This document shows, piece by piece, positions 50,516-59,821 of a DNA stretch of 64,000 nt (position 1 is its first letter; each line of letters begins with the position of its first letter). Under the pieces are notes generated by a model. It saw only the letters and a list, made by a program, of their open reading frames with translations. It did not search any database and was not told where the DNA came from. The DNA is from Microbacterium yannicii PS01 (lineage in GTDB: Bacteria > Actinomycetota > Actinomycetes > Actinomycetales > Microbacteriaceae): contig NZ_CAJF01000010.1 of NCBI RefSeq assembly GCF_000304335.1, positions 62,001-126,000 of the forward strand. The letters run 5' to 3'. The position numbers and the translations under genes were made by a program.

Positions 50516-51373
50516 TCATGGCAGCAGGCCGGCGCGTCGCGCCGTCGCCACGGCGGCATGGCGGGTCGAGGCATCCAGCTTCGCCATCGCCGCCTGGAGG
50601 TACGACTTGACGGTGCCCTCTTTGAGGTCGAGCGTGGCGGCGATCTCGGCGTTGGTGGACCCGAGTGCTGCGCACGCGAGGACGTCGATCTCGCGGGGCG
50701 AGAGCCGCACGTCGAGCTCGACCGGCGCCTCGCCCTCGTGTGAGAGCGCGGCCAGACGGTGCTCGAGGCGCGACAGGCGCTCTCGCAGTTCGGGATCGTC
50801 GACGACGGCGGCGATGCTCCGCAGCTCGGCGTACGTCTGACGCAGCTCTTCGCGAGCCGCCGGCGCCAGGGTCGCCGCGTCGGCCGGGCCAGGAGCGCGG
50901 GAGAGTCGCCGCTGCACCTCGTCGCGGATGCGCAGCTCGCTCGAGAGCTCATCGGCTATGGCGAACGCCGGCCGCGCGACGACCTCTCCGACGGGCGCCT
51001 CGGCCCACGACCCGCAGTAGAGGACGCCGCGTGCGCGGCCGCTGACGAGAACCGGCACGGCGAAGAGCGTCGCGATGCCCTCGCCGAGGATGACCCGGTC
51101 GTAGTCGTGCGTGATGCTGCGCGCCGAGCGATAGTCCAGGGCGAGGCGCGGACGCTTCTCGACCAGGGCCCGGCCGCCCAGACCGCGCGAGGCCCGCACC
51201 ACCAGTCCGTCGAGGTTGCGCGTGCGCGCACCGACGATCGAGGTGACATGGATGGCGTCGTCGTGGGCGAGACCGCCGAAGGCGACGGGGAAGCGTGTGC
51301 GGCGGACCAGGTCGGAGACAGCGCGATCGAGCGCCAGAGCATCGCCGGTCGCTTGGAGATCAGGCGCTCCCAC
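50516..51373 (-). CDS. GAF-LuxR transcriptional regulator
   Basis: This 285-residue protein has an N-terminal GAF-like sensor (RFPVAFGGLAHDDAIHVTSIVG, VPVLVSGRARGVLYCGS), a helical linker, and a C-terminal LuxR HTH (LSPREIDVLACAALGSTNAEIAATLDLKEGTVKSYLQAAMAKL). It is divergent from the DUF485/acetate symporter operon, with about 150 bases between the starts, and is probably its regulator. Confidence 0.87.
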   Translation of the reverse strand: MGAPDLQATGDALALDRAVSDLVRRTRFPVAFGGLAHDDAIHVTSIVGARTRNLDGLVVRASRGLGGRALVEKRPRLALDYRSARSITHDYDRVILGEGIATLFAVPVLVSGRARGVLYCGSWAEAPVGEVVARPAFAIADELSSELRIRDEVQRRLSRAPGPADAATLAPAAREELRQTYAELRSIAAVVDDPELRERLSRLEHRLAALSHEGEAPVELDVRLSPREIDVLACAALGSTNAEIAATLDLKEGTVKSYLQAAMAKLDASTRHAAVATARRAGLLP

Positions 51374-51526
51374 GACTACCTACTTCCGGGGGTGACGGCG
51401 TCCTCGCCGGTTTTCGTACCGTGACCATATCACTCGGGGTGTCCGGCGCGCGGGTGTCAGGAAGCCGGCATCCAGGGTCCCCCCAGGGGCGCCGGAGTGC
51501 GCCCGTTCATGAGGCGAGGAGGCCAC

Positions 51527-51877
51527 ATGTCCGATCCGAGAACCGACACCGCCCCACCCGGTGGCATCGATTACGTCGCGGTGGAGGAGTCGCCGCGATT
51601 CACAGAGCTGAAGCGGCGGCAGCGAGGATTCGTCTTCCCGCTCGCCATCGCCTTCCTCGTCTGGTACTTCGTCTACGTCCTGCTGTCGTCGTTCGCGCGG
51701 GAGTTCATGTCGCAGCGCGTCTGGGGTGAGATCACGGTCGGCCTGCTCTTCGGGCTCGGCCAGTTCGTCACGACCTTCGCCATCACGATGGCCTACGTCT
51801 GGTACGCCAACCGCAAGCTCGACCCCATCGCCGAGGAGATCCGCACCGAGCTCGAGAAGCAGGAGGCGTCCTCATGA
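51527..51877 (+). CDS. DUF485 membrane protein (YjcH-like)
   Basis: This 116-residue protein has two transmembrane helices (FVFPLAIAFLVWYFVYVLLSSFA and ITVGLLFGLGQFVTTFAITMAYVWYA) preceded by ESPRFTELKRRQR, the DUF485 signature. It regularly precedes ActP-type symporters and may assist them. Its stop overlaps the symporter start by 4 bases. Confidence 0.9.
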   Translation: MSDPRTDTAPPGGIDYVAVEESPRFTELKRRQRGFVFPLAIAFLVWYFVYVLLSSFAREFMSQRVWGEITVGLLFGLGQFVTTFAITMAYVWYANRKLDPIAEEIRTELEKQEASS

Positions 51878-53505
51878 ACGAAGTGCTCGGCGCCATCCAC
51901 ACCGCCATCGCGAGCAGCGTCACCACGGTGGAGAACAACCCCATCCTGAACATGTCGATCTTCGGCGCGTTCGTCGCGGTGACGCTGTTCATCGTCATCC
52001 GGGCCAGCCGCAACAACAAGACCGCCGCCGACTACTACGCGGCGGGCCGATCGTTCACCGGTCCGCAGAACGGGTTCGCGATCTCGGGGGACTACCTCTC
52101 GGCCGCGTCATTCCTCGGCATCTGCGGGGCGATCGCGATCAACGGCTACGACGGTTTCCTCTATTCGATCGGATTCCTCGTCGCGTGGCTCGTCGCGCTG
52201 CTGCTGGTGGCCGAGCTGATGCGCAACACCGGCAAGTTCACCATGGCCGACGTGCTGTCGTTCCGGCTGAAGCAGGGTCCGGTGCGCATGGCCGCGGCCA
52301 TCACCACGCTCGCGGTCTGCTTCTTCTATCTGCTCGCCCAGATGGCCGGAGCCGGCGGTCTGGTCGCGCTGCTGCTCGGCATCGACGACGCGATCGGCAT
52401 CTCGGCCGTCGTCGCCGTCGTCGGCGTGCTCATGATCGTCTACGTGCTCGTGGGCGGCATGAAGGGCACGACGTGGGTGCAGATCGTCAAGGCGTTCCTC
52501 CTCATCGGCGGCGCGCTGGTGATGACGATCTGGGTGCTCGCCATCAACGGCTTCAGCCTGAACACGCTGCTCGAGAACGCGGTCGCCCAGTCGACCTCCG
52601 ACCCGAAGGACGCCATCCTCGGGCCGGGGCTGCAGTACGGCGCCAACCCGTGGGACTTCATCTCACTCGCGATCGCCCTGGTGCTCGGCACCGCGGGGCT
52701 GCCGCACGTGCTGATGCGGTTCTACACGGTGCCGACGGCCAAGGAGGCCCGCCGGTCAGTGGTGTGGGCCATCTGGCTCATCGGCCTGTTCTACCTGCTC
52801 ACCCTGGTGCTCGGCTACGGTGCCGGCGCGCTCGTCGGCCCCGATGTGATCAAGGCCGCCCCGGGCGGGGTGAACTCGGCCGCGCCGCTGCTGGCGCTGG
52901 CCCTGGGCGGACCGCTCCTGCTCGGCTTCATCTCGGCGGTCGCCTTCGCGACGATCCTCGCGGTCGTCGCAGGACTCACGATCACCGCCGCGGCGTCCTT
53001 CGCGCACGACATCTACGCGAACGTCGTGAAGAAGGGCAACGTCCCGCCGGACGGCGAGGTGAAGGTGGCACGCCGCACGGTGATCGTGATCGGCGTGCTG
53101 GCGATCCTCGGCGGCATCGCGGTGCAGGGCCAGAACGTGGCCTTCCTCGTGGCGCTCGCGTTCGCGGTGGCTGCGTCCGCGAACCTGCCGACCATCCTGT
53201 ACTCGCTCTTCTGGCGCCGCTTCAACACGCGCGGCGCGGTGTGGAGCATGTACGGGGGACTGGCTGCGGCGATCATCCTGATCGTGCTGTCGCCGGTCTT
53301 CTGGGGCACCGAGACCAGCATCTTCAAGGTGGGCACCGCGATCTGGCCGCTGAACAACCCGGGAATCGTGTCGATCCCGGTCGGGTTCTTCCTCGGCTGG
53401 CTCGGCACCGTCACCTCGAGGAAGGCCGAGGACCGTCGCAAGGCCGCCGAGATGGAGGTGCGCTCGCTGACCGGCTTCGGTGCTGAGAAGGCCACGCATC
53501 ACTGA
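51874..53505 (+). CDS. actP: Cation/acetate-type solute symporter
   Basis: This 543-residue sodium:solute symporter-family protein has about 13 helices. The ActP-like core is visible (DYYAAGRSFTGPQNGFAISGDYLSAASFLGICGAIAI, GLPHVLMRFYTVPTAKEARRS, ALAFAVAASANLPTILYSLFWRRF). It imports acetate or a similar monocarboxylate with a cation. It forms an operon with DUF485, with a LuxR-type regulator divergent. Confidence 0.9.
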   Translation: MNEVLGAIHTAIASSVTTVENNPILNMSIFGAFVAVTLFIVIRASRNNKTAADYYAAGRSFTGPQNGFAISGDYLSAASFLGICGAIAINGYDGFLYSIGFLVAWLVALLLVAELMRNTGKFTMADVLSFRLKQGPVRMAAAITTLAVCFFYLLAQMAGAGGLVALLLGIDDAIGISAVVAVVGVLMIVYVLVGGMKGTTWVQIVKAFLLIGGALVMTIWVLAINGFSLNTLLENAVAQSTSDPKDAILGPGLQYGANPWDFISLAIALVLGTAGLPHVLMRFYTVPTAKEARRSVVWAIWLIGLFYLLTLVLGYGAGALVGPDVIKAAPGGVNSAAPLLALALGGPLLLGFISAVAFATILAVVAGLTITAAASFAHDIYANVVKKGNVPPDGEVKVARRTVIVIGVLAILGGIAVQGQNVAFLVALAFAVAASANLPTILYSLFWRRFNTRGAVWSMYGGLAAAIILIVLSPVFWGTETSIFKVGTAIWPLNNPGIVSIPVGFFLGWLGTVTSRKAEDRRKAAEMEVRSLTGFGAEKATHH

Positions 53506-53544
53506 GACGGGTCGCCGTATGACACGTCGACCTCTGTGAGAAGG

Positions 53545-53580
53545 GCGCGGCCCGGGTGGAGAGATCCGCCCGGGCCGCGC
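53545..53580. terminator. Bidirectional terminator between actP and the MGMT-like gene
   Basis: GCGCGGCCCGGG at 53545-53556 pairs with CCCGGGCCGCGC at 53569-53580 across a 12-base loop. It lies between two convergent genes. Confidence 0.75.
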
Positions 53581-53594
53581 GGCGTGCGGGCGGC

Positions 53595-54191
53595 CTACAC
53601 GCCCGCCGCCTGCTCGAGGTCTATGAGGTACCGCTTCACGTCGGGCCGGCCCCCGTACTCCCCGAGACTTCCGTCCGCGCGCACCACGCGGTGCACGGGG
53701 ACCACCACCGAGAACGGTGTCGTCGCGCACGCGGTGCCCACCGCCCGCGCGGCCCGAGGCGCGCCGGCGGCGATCGCGACCTCGCCGTACGCCGCCGTCT
53801 CGCCGTACGGGATCTCGCACACCGCCTCGATGGCGGCGCGCGTGAATCCCCGGACCAGGCGCCAGTCCAGTGTCAGATCGAACGCGCGGCGGCTTCCGTC
53901 GAAGTACTCGTCCAGCTGTGCGACCGCCAGCCCGAGCAGCGCGTGCTCGTCCTGCCCGGCATGGGCAGCGGGCTCGGCGTCGGCATCCGTGGCAGCGCCT
54001 GCCTCCGCCGCGCTCGCCGCGTCATCGGGCAGCGGCAGGGCACGCAGTCGCAGCGCGACACGCTCGAGCTCGTTGTGGAGCGGCCCTTCGAAGGGATGCA
54101 GCGTGACGATGCCGTCCTCCGTGGCGACGATCAGGATGTCGCCGATGGGGGAGGGGTGGACGCGAAAGCGAGGCGGGTGCGTCGAAGTCAT
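53595..54191 (-). CDS. MGMT/Ogt-fold protein lacking the catalytic cysteine
   Basis: This 198-residue protein has the O6-alkylguanine alkyltransferase fold: IPYGETAAYGEVA (normal), ARAVG, and GEYGGRPDVKRYLI near the end (normal). The active-site PCHRV is PVHRV: the codon at 53696-53694 is GTG (Val166) instead of a Cys codon. The Asn of the preceding N-P pair is also Thr (ATTPF). It cannot accept alkyl groups in the usual way. It could act like the alkyltransferase-like (ATL) proteins that flag lesions for nucleotide excision repair, although known ATLs usually have Trp or Ala there. Confidence 0.85.
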   Translation of the reverse strand: MTSTHPPRFRVHPSPIGDILIVATEDGIVTLHPFEGPLHNELERVALRLRALPLPDDAASAAEAGAATDADAEPAAHAGQDEHALLGLAVAQLDEYFDGSRRAFDLTLDWRLVRGFTRAAIEAVCEIPYGETAAYGEVAIAAGAPRAARAVGTACATTPFSVVVPVHRVVRADGSLGEYGGRPDVKRYLIDLEQAAGV

Positions 54192-54385
54192 GTCCCCATC
54201 CTCGCGCGGGCCCTCGCCGTCCCGGTGGCGCCGCCGAGCAACGGGGGAAAGGCTGCCCGCGAGCCGGCCTGGGGAGGAGCCGGTGTGACCCGCCCCGCCA
54301 ATACCGCGAAACTCAGTCCCATTGCAAGTGCCCCGCGCGTCGCGCGCTTAGGGTGGCTCGTGTGTGGCGAGGAGAAGGCAGCGCC

Positions 54386-57300
54386 GTGGTCGGCGCAGAG
54401 GGCGCCGTGCCCGGGTACGACGTGATGCCCGGCGACCTCGGGCTCGCCGAGCCGGACGTCACGGTGGTCCACATCGCCGAGCCGGAGCGCGACAGGCTGC
54501 GCCTGCAAGCGGCGGCCCTCGGCGGCCGCTCGACGCTGCTGCACTTCTCCGATGCCGACGACGCCGCCATCGAGATCACCAAGGCGCACCCCGGCAGCCT
54601 GCCGCAGTTCATCACCGGCCGCTCGACGCTGCTGTCCAACCTGTTCCGCGACGAGGTGGCCCTGCGCAACGCGCGGCTGGCCGCCGAGCGCATCACCGCG
54701 AAGAACCTCGAGCTGCGCACGACGCGCGGGCTGGACTCGGTCCGCCTCGCGGTCGGACTCGCCCAGTGGCGTATCGGCGGACTCGCGTGCACGGCGCCGG
54801 TGCTGCTGCGCCCCCTGGCCATCCGTCGTCATCACGGCGACTTCGAGCTGAAGCTCCACGGCACGTTCTCGGTGAACCCCGAGCTCGTACGGGCCATGCG
54901 CACGCACTTCGGCATCTCGATCGACGCGGGCGGACTGTCGGCACTCGCGTACGACGCCGGCGTCTTCAAGCCGCAGCCGGTCATCGACCACCTGCGCGCG
55001 CTGACCTCGTCGATCGAGTCGTACGCGGTCAAGCCGCGCCTGCTGGTCTCGAGCTTCGCCGACGCGGGCACGCCGATGGCGGCCGACGCGGCCGATCTCG
55101 ACCACCCCGTGCTGAATGCACTGGCCGGTCATCCCGCCGATCGCGAAGCGCTGACGCTCCGCCGCGACACCCCGCCGCTGACGAACCCCGACGAGCGCCC
55201 GCCTGCGGCCGACATGCTGCTGCTCGACGCCGACTCCGAGCAGGAGCGTGTTCTCGCGCGCATCGCCGCGGGTCAGTCGCTCGTCGTCCACACGCTCCCC
55301 GGCACCGGCGGGACGCAGACCGTCATCAACGCCGTGGGCGCCCTCGTGCAGGACGGCAAGCGCGTCCTCGTCGTCAGCGCGCGCCGGTCCACCCTCGACG
55401 GCGTGCGCCACCGCCTCGCCGGTGTCGGCCTGCCCGGCCTCGCCGTCTCGCCCGACCGCCTGCAGCGCGACCTCATCCGCGCCATCGGTCGCAACGAGAA
55501 GGCGCAGCCGCCCAAGGTCTCCGACATCGACGACGCGCTCGTGCGGCTGCGCGGCGTGCTGCGCGACTACCGCTCGGCCGTGACCCTCCGCCACCCCGCC
55601 CTCGGCGTGTCGGTGCTCGAGATCCTCCGCGCTCTCGCGAGTCTCGCCGAGCAGACGGACCCGCCGCAGACCGCCGCGCGCTTCGACGCCCGGGCGCTGG
55701 AGCAGCTGGCGACGACGCGGAAGGATGCCGCGGCCAAGCTCTCGTCGGCGGCCCGGCTCGGCGAGTTCAAGTTCGGGCCCGATGACTCGCCCTGGTACGG
55801 GGTCAGTTTCGCCACCGTCGAAGAGGCGCGCGGAGCCCACGCGCTGGCCGGAAAGCTGCATCGCAGCGATGTGCCGACGCTGCTAGAGCGCGGGTACGAG
55901 CTGATCGCGCAGACCCGCATGCGCCCGTTCCAGACGATCACCGAGCTGGGCACGTACCTGCGGCTGCTGCAGGGCATCCGCGATTCGCTGGACCGCTTCA
56001 GCCTCACCGTCTTCGAGCGGCCGCTGGCCGAGCTCATCCTCGCCCACGGCCCGCGCCGCGACTCGCCGAACATGACGAGCGCCAACCGCCGTCGGCTGCG
56101 CCGCCTCTCACGGGAGTACGTGCGCCCCGGTGTGCACGTCCCCGACATGTACGAGGCATTGCTGCGCATCCAGCAGCAGCGCACCGAGTGGCAGCGCTAT
56201 GTCGACGCCGGCGTGACCCCGGAGCTTCCGCTCGGCCTCGGCGATGTGCAGGTCGCGTGGCAGCGCGTCGACGCCGAGCTGTCAGAGCTCGACGCCGTCC
56301 TGGGCCGGACGGCCCCCGACCGGCTCGCGACGATGCCGGTGAAGCAGCTCGTCCGGACGCTCGCGGGCCTCGCCGCCGACTCCGACGTCTTCGACAACCT
56401 CAAGGAGCGCGCGACCCTGCGCAGCGAGCTCGCCGCGCTCGGCCTCGAGCCGCTCCTCATCGAGCTGTCGGTGCGCCACGTGCCCGAAGACCGGGTGGCC
56501 GCCGAGCTCGAGTACGCCTGGTGGCAGTCCGCCCTCGAACTGCTGCTGCGCACCGACCGCGCCGTCCTCGGTGCGAACACCGCCGTGGTCGACCGCCTCG
56601 AGCGCGACTTCCGGCTCGTCGACGAAGCCCATGCCGCGGCATCCGGCCCCCTCTTGGCCTCGCAGCTGGCGACCCAGTGGCGCATCGGCATCGTCGACCA
56701 CGCCGACGAGGCCGACGCGCTGAAGCGGGCGCTCAAGAACGGCGCCATCACGCCCTCGCAGCTGGCCTTCGTCGCCCCGCGGCTGTCGCGCACGCTCGCT
56801 CCGGTGTGGCTCGCGTCGCCGTACGAGGTGCCGCGGATCCCCGCGTCGATCGGCTTCGACGTCGTGGTGGTGGCGGATGCCGGGGCCCTGTGCCTCGCGG
56901 AGGCGACACCCGCCCTGCGCCGCGGCACCCAGATCGTGGCCTTCGGCGACCCGGTGACCCAGAAGCCGACGCCCTTCCGCGTCGCGGCGAGCTACTCGAG
57001 CGGGCCGGGTGCCGCATCGGGCGCGCCGGCAGAGATCGAGGAGGACGACCCCGACGTTCCGTTCGATTCGACGAGCGTCTTCGAGCGCCTGGCCGAGCTG
57101 CTTCCGGTAGAGACGCTCACGCGCAGCTACCGCGCGGGCGGCGAGGACCTCGCGGAACTCGTCAACGACGCGTTCTACGGCGGCGAACTGGTGTCGCTGC
57201 CCTGGGCGGGGTCGTACCTGGGTCGCGGCAGCCTCGCCGTGGACTACGTCGAGGGCGGGCACGGTACGCCCGACCCGATCACCGGCGCCGTCGAGAGCCC

Positions 57301-58123
57301 CGACGCCGAGGTCGCGCGTGTCGTGACGCTCGTGCTCGAGCACGCCGTCAACCGGGGAAGCGAATCGCTCATGGTCGTCACGGCCAGCACGCGGCACGCC
57401 GAGCGCATCCGCGCCGCGGTCGAGGCGGCGTTCTCGGGCCGGGCCGACGTGGCGGACTTCGTCTCGCGCGACACCGCCGAGCCGTTCGCGGTGCTCACCC
57501 TCGAAGAGTCGGTCGCCGAGAGCCGCGACCGCGTGATCTTCTCGCTCGGCTTCGGTCTCACCAAGCACGGCCGCGTGCTCAGCGACTTCGGCGACCTGTC
57601 GACGCCGGACGGCGAGCGACTGCTCACCGTCGGCATGACCCGCGCGCGCCGCTCCATGGTGATCGTCTCGTCGATCCGCCCGTCGTCGTTCGACGACGGT
57701 CGCCTCGAGCATGGCGCCGCGACCCTCATGTCGATCCTCGGCGGCATCGCCGCGCGTGCCCGCGAGGCGCGGCTGGAGGACCTCGCCGATCCGCTCACCC
57801 TCGCCCTCGCGCGCGAGCTGCGCAACGCCGGACTGTCGGTCGACGTGCACTATCGCGGTCTGCTGCCGCTCGTGGCGCAGTACGGCGGCAAGGCCGTCGT
57901 CGTCGAGAGCGACCCCGAGACCATCGGCGAGTCGCTGCGCGAGTCGCTGCGGCTGCGCCCGCAAATTCTGCGTCGACTCGGCTGGCACTACGTGCGCGTG
58001 CACTCGTTCGACCTGTACCGCGACCCCGCCGACGTGGCACGGCGCATCGCCGCGATGCTCGGCGTGCCGCCCGACGCGCCGCGCGTGGAGAGCGAGACCC
58101 AGCCCATCGATGTCGTCGACTGA
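54386..58123 (+). CDS. Large SF1-helicase-like protein with Vsr-like C-terminal domain
   Basis: This protein of about 1245 residues has helicase-like segments: LPGTGGTQTVINAVG in the Walker A position, where the essential Lys is Gly (codon 55310-55312); FDVVVVADAGALCLAEA in the Walker B position without DEA; LTRSYRAGGEDLAELVN; VGMTRARRSMVIVSSIRP (motif VI-like); and a C-terminal LALARELRNAGLSVDVHYRG, then LGWHYVRVHSFDLYRDP, which resembles Vsr/MTES_1575-type endonuclease domains. It is probably not an active ATPase. GTG 54386 with GGAGAAGG upstream is the preferred start; 54353 is possible. Confidence 0.72.
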   Translation: MVGAEGAVPGYDVMPGDLGLAEPDVTVVHIAEPERDRLRLQAAALGGRSTLLHFSDADDAAIEITKAHPGSLPQFITGRSTLLSNLFRDEVALRNARLAAERITAKNLELRTTRGLDSVRLAVGLAQWRIGGLACTAPVLLRPLAIRRHHGDFELKLHGTFSVNPELVRAMRTHFGISIDAGGLSALAYDAGVFKPQPVIDHLRALTSSIESYAVKPRLLVSSFADAGTPMAADAADLDHPVLNALAGHPADREALTLRRDTPPLTNPDERPPAADMLLLDADSEQERVLARIAAGQSLVVHTLPGTGGTQTVINAVGALVQDGKRVLVVSARRSTLDGVRHRLAGVGLPGLAVSPDRLQRDLIRAIGRNEKAQPPKVSDIDDALVRLRGVLRDYRSAVTLRHPALGVSVLEILRALASLAEQTDPPQTAARFDARALEQLATTRKDAAAKLSSAARLGEFKFGPDDSPWYGVSFATVEEARGAHALAGKLHRSDVPTLLERGYELIAQTRMRPFQTITELGTYLRLLQGIRDSLDRFSLTVFERPLAELILAHGPRRDSPNMTSANRRRLRRLSREYVRPGVHVPDMYEALLRIQQQRTEWQRYVDAGVTPELPLGLGDVQVAWQRVDAELSELDAVLGRTAPDRLATMPVKQLVRTLAGLAADSDVFDNLKERATLRSELAALGLEPLLIELSVRHVPEDRVAAELEYAWWQSALELLLRTDRAVLGANTAVVDRLERDFRLVDEAHAAASGPLLASQLATQWRIGIVDHADEADALKRALKNGAITPSQLAFVAPRLSRTLAPVWLASPYEVPRIPASIGFDVVVVADAGALCLAEATPALRRGTQIVAFGDPVTQKPTPFRVAASYSSGPGAASGAPAEIEEDDPDVPFDSTSVFERLAELLPVETLTRSYRAGGEDLAELVNDAFYGGELVSLPWAGSYLGRGSLAVDYVEGGHGTPDPITGAVESPDAEVARVVTLVLEHAVNRGSESLMVVTASTRHAERIRAAVEAAFSGRADVADFVSRDTAEPFAVLTLEESVAESRDRVIFSLGFGLTKHGRVLSDFGDLSTPDGERLLTVGMTRARRSMVIVSSIRPSSFDDGRLEHGAATLMSILGGIAARAREARLEDLADPLTLALARELRNAGLSVDVHYRGLLPLVAQYGGKAVVVESDPETIGESLRESLRLRPQILRRLGWHYVRVHSFDLYRDPADVARRIAAMLGVPPDAPRVESETQPIDVVD

Positions 58124-58310
58124 TCGTCAGCGCATCGAACGGGTCCCCGGCTCGCGGCGGGCGAAGCTCACGCCTGCGCCCGGCACGACGTCGGAGCCGA
58201 CCCCGGCCGATGAGACCGCGGATGCCGCGTCCACCGAGGACGCGGCATCCGGAACGACATCAGGGCCGAACGACGATCGCCTGAAGCGCGACGTCCCGCC
58301 CCACTACTGA
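58110..58310 (+). CDS. Small conserved hypothetical protein
   Basis: This 66-residue, polar, probably disordered protein starts inside the end of the helicase-like gene, overlapping it by 14 bases, and ends NDDRLKRDVPPHY. Its ending recurs in small proteins of this lineage beside the same large gene. The middle is Thr/Ala/Glu-rich with no structure. Function unknown. Confidence 0.65.
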   Translation: MSSTDRQRIERVPGSRRAKLTPAPGTTSEPTPADETADAASTEDAASGTTSGPNDDRLKRDVPPHY

Positions 58311-58365
58311 CGCGAGGCGCTTCGTCGTCTCGGCGTGGCCCTGCGTCCTGGCGAGGAGCGCTCGC

Positions 58366-58803
58366 TCAGCGACCGGTAGCGGGCGCGTCAGATTTCGTCG
58401 ACTGCTTGTCGAGAAGGTCGCGGATCTGCACCAGGAGCTCCTGCTCGGTCGGGAGCTTCGGCTCCACGTCGGCGGGAGTGATGCCGGCCTTGGCGGCGGC
58501 GCGCTCCTTGAGGCGGTTCATCGGGTAGACGAACACGAAGTACACGACGACCGCGACGGCGAGGAAAGCGATGACCGCATTGATCAGGTCGCCGATCGGA
58601 AACGTCACCGGACCCCAGAGCCCGTTCACCTCGACGCCGATCTGGCCGTTCGCGTCGGGCTTCCAGAAAAGCGCGATGAGGGGATTGATGATGCTCGACA
58701 CGATCGCGTTGACGACGGCGGTGAACGCGGCGCCGATGACGACCGCGACGGCCAGGTCGATGACGTTCCCTCGGAGGATGAACTCCTTGAAGCCCTTGAT
58801 CAC
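58366..58803 (-). CDS. mscL: Large-conductance mechanosensitive channel
   Basis: This 145-residue MscL begins MIKGFKEFILRGNVIDLAVAVVIGAAFTAVVN (N-terminal amphipathic helix and pore helix). It has a periplasmic loop with NGLWGPVTFPIGDLINAVIAFL, then TM2, and a cytoplasmic helix ending TEQELLVQIRDLL. It opens to release solutes on hypo-osmotic shock. Confidence 0.95.
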   Translation of the reverse strand: MIKGFKEFILRGNVIDLAVAVVIGAAFTAVVNAIVSSIINPLIALFWKPDANGQIGVEVNGLWGPVTFPIGDLINAVIAFLAVAVVVYFVFVYPMNRLKERAAAKAGITPADVEPKLPTEQELLVQIRDLLDKQSTKSDAPATGR

Positions 58804-58837
58804 GTGATGTGCCCCTCAGTTGCCCGGCGAGCGCCGG

Positions 58838-59128
58838 TCACGAACCCGACGGTGCGGGCGAGGCCTTCGTAGCCTCGGTCTTCGATGATGCCGAAGTCGT
58901 GGCAGAGCCGCTACCCGCGGCATCCGACCCGCTCGAGGAATCCTTGGCGCCGGCGCGCGAATCCGTGCGGTAGAAGCCCGAGCCGTTGAAGGTGACGCCG
59001 ATCGAGCCGTACTCCTTGCGCAGCGCGCCGCCGCACTCGGGGCACTCGGTCAGGGCGGGGTCGGCGAATGACTGCACCGCGTCGAAGCGGTGGCCGCACT
59101 GCTTGCAGGCGTAGGCGTAGGTGGGCAT
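58838..59128 (-). CDS. FmdB-family zinc-ribbon protein
   Basis: This 96-residue protein has the zinc ribbon MPTYAYACKQCGHRFDAVQSF and CPECGGALRKEYGSIGVTFNGSGFYRTD (two CxxC pairs), then a Ser/Ala-rich disordered tail. FmdB-type regulators are small metal-binding proteins, often of unknown target. It lies in a leftward series with mscL and the cyclo-ligase. Confidence 0.92.
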   Translation of the reverse strand: MPTYAYACKQCGHRFDAVQSFADPALTECPECGGALRKEYGSIGVTFNGSGFYRTDSRAGAKDSSSGSDAAGSGSATTSASSKTEATKASPAPSGS

Positions 59129-59146
59129 GTCTCTCTCAGGCAGGTG

Positions 59147-59743
59147 TCAGCGCCGGGTGGGCGCGAGGGTGATGGTGCGCGTCGGGGTGACGATTCCCGT
59201 GACGGGCTGGTCGTGGATGTCGCTGGGAACCTCGTCGACGACTTCGGAGTCGAAAACGACCGCGTACACGGGAGGGCAGCGCTCCATCGATCCGAGGGTC
59301 TTGTCGTAGAAGCCGCGGCCCCAGCCCAGCCGCATGCCGTTGCCGTCGACCGCCGCGGCAGGGATCACCAGCAGATCGACGTCGTTGACGGCGATGGGGC
59401 CGAGAAGCTCGCCGACGGGTTCGGGAAGTCCGAACATGCCTTCGGCGATGTCGCCGTCGTCGGTCGCGACCGCCCAGTCGAGCAGCCCGTCGGTGCGCGT
59501 GACGGGCAGGAGCACACGGATGCCGCGGCTCACCGCCGCCGCGACGAAGGAACGGGTGCCCGGCTCGGTCGTCGTCGAGAGGAAGCAGGACATCGAGCGA
59601 ACACGGTGATCCGCGACGAGACGGTCGAGCTGCTCGCGGATGCCGTCTTCGGCCGCCTCACGCGCCTGATCCGACAGCAGCTGGCGCCGCTCCCGCAGGT
59701 CTGCGCGCAGCGCCCTCTTGGCATCGGCGATCGCGTCGGACAT
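59147..59743 (-). CDS. 5-formyltetrahydrofolate cyclo-ligase
   Basis: This 198-residue enzyme converts 5-formyl-THF to 5,10-methenyl-THF with ATP. It has ADAKRALRADLRERRQLL at the start, a central strand region GIRVLLPVTR, and the C-terminal LLVIPAAAVDGNGMRLGWGRGFYDKTL, the conserved G-x-R-x-G-x-G-x-G-Y/F-Y-D loop. It is divergent from galU. Confidence 0.93.
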   Translation of the reverse strand: MSDAIADAKRALRADLRERRQLLSDQAREAAEDGIREQLDRLVADHRVRSMSCFLSTTTEPGTRSFVAAAVSRGIRVLLPVTRTDGLLDWAVATDDGDIAEGMFGLPEPVGELLGPIAVNDVDLLVIPAAAVDGNGMRLGWGRGFYDKTLGSMERCPPVYAVVFDSEVVDEVPSDIHDQPVTGIVTPTRTITLAPTRR

Positions 59744-59821
59744 GCCGTCGATTCTACGGGGCGCTTTCCGGGCGCCGGTCAGCGGGAAAAGAGGGGCACG
59801 CGCTCACCATAGAATCGGTCC

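Noticed and set aside
54188..58003. Long minus-strand frames opposite the helicase-like gene
   Set aside because: They are shadows with Arg/Ala/Gly-rich composition. The plus strand has family motifs and a ribosome site.
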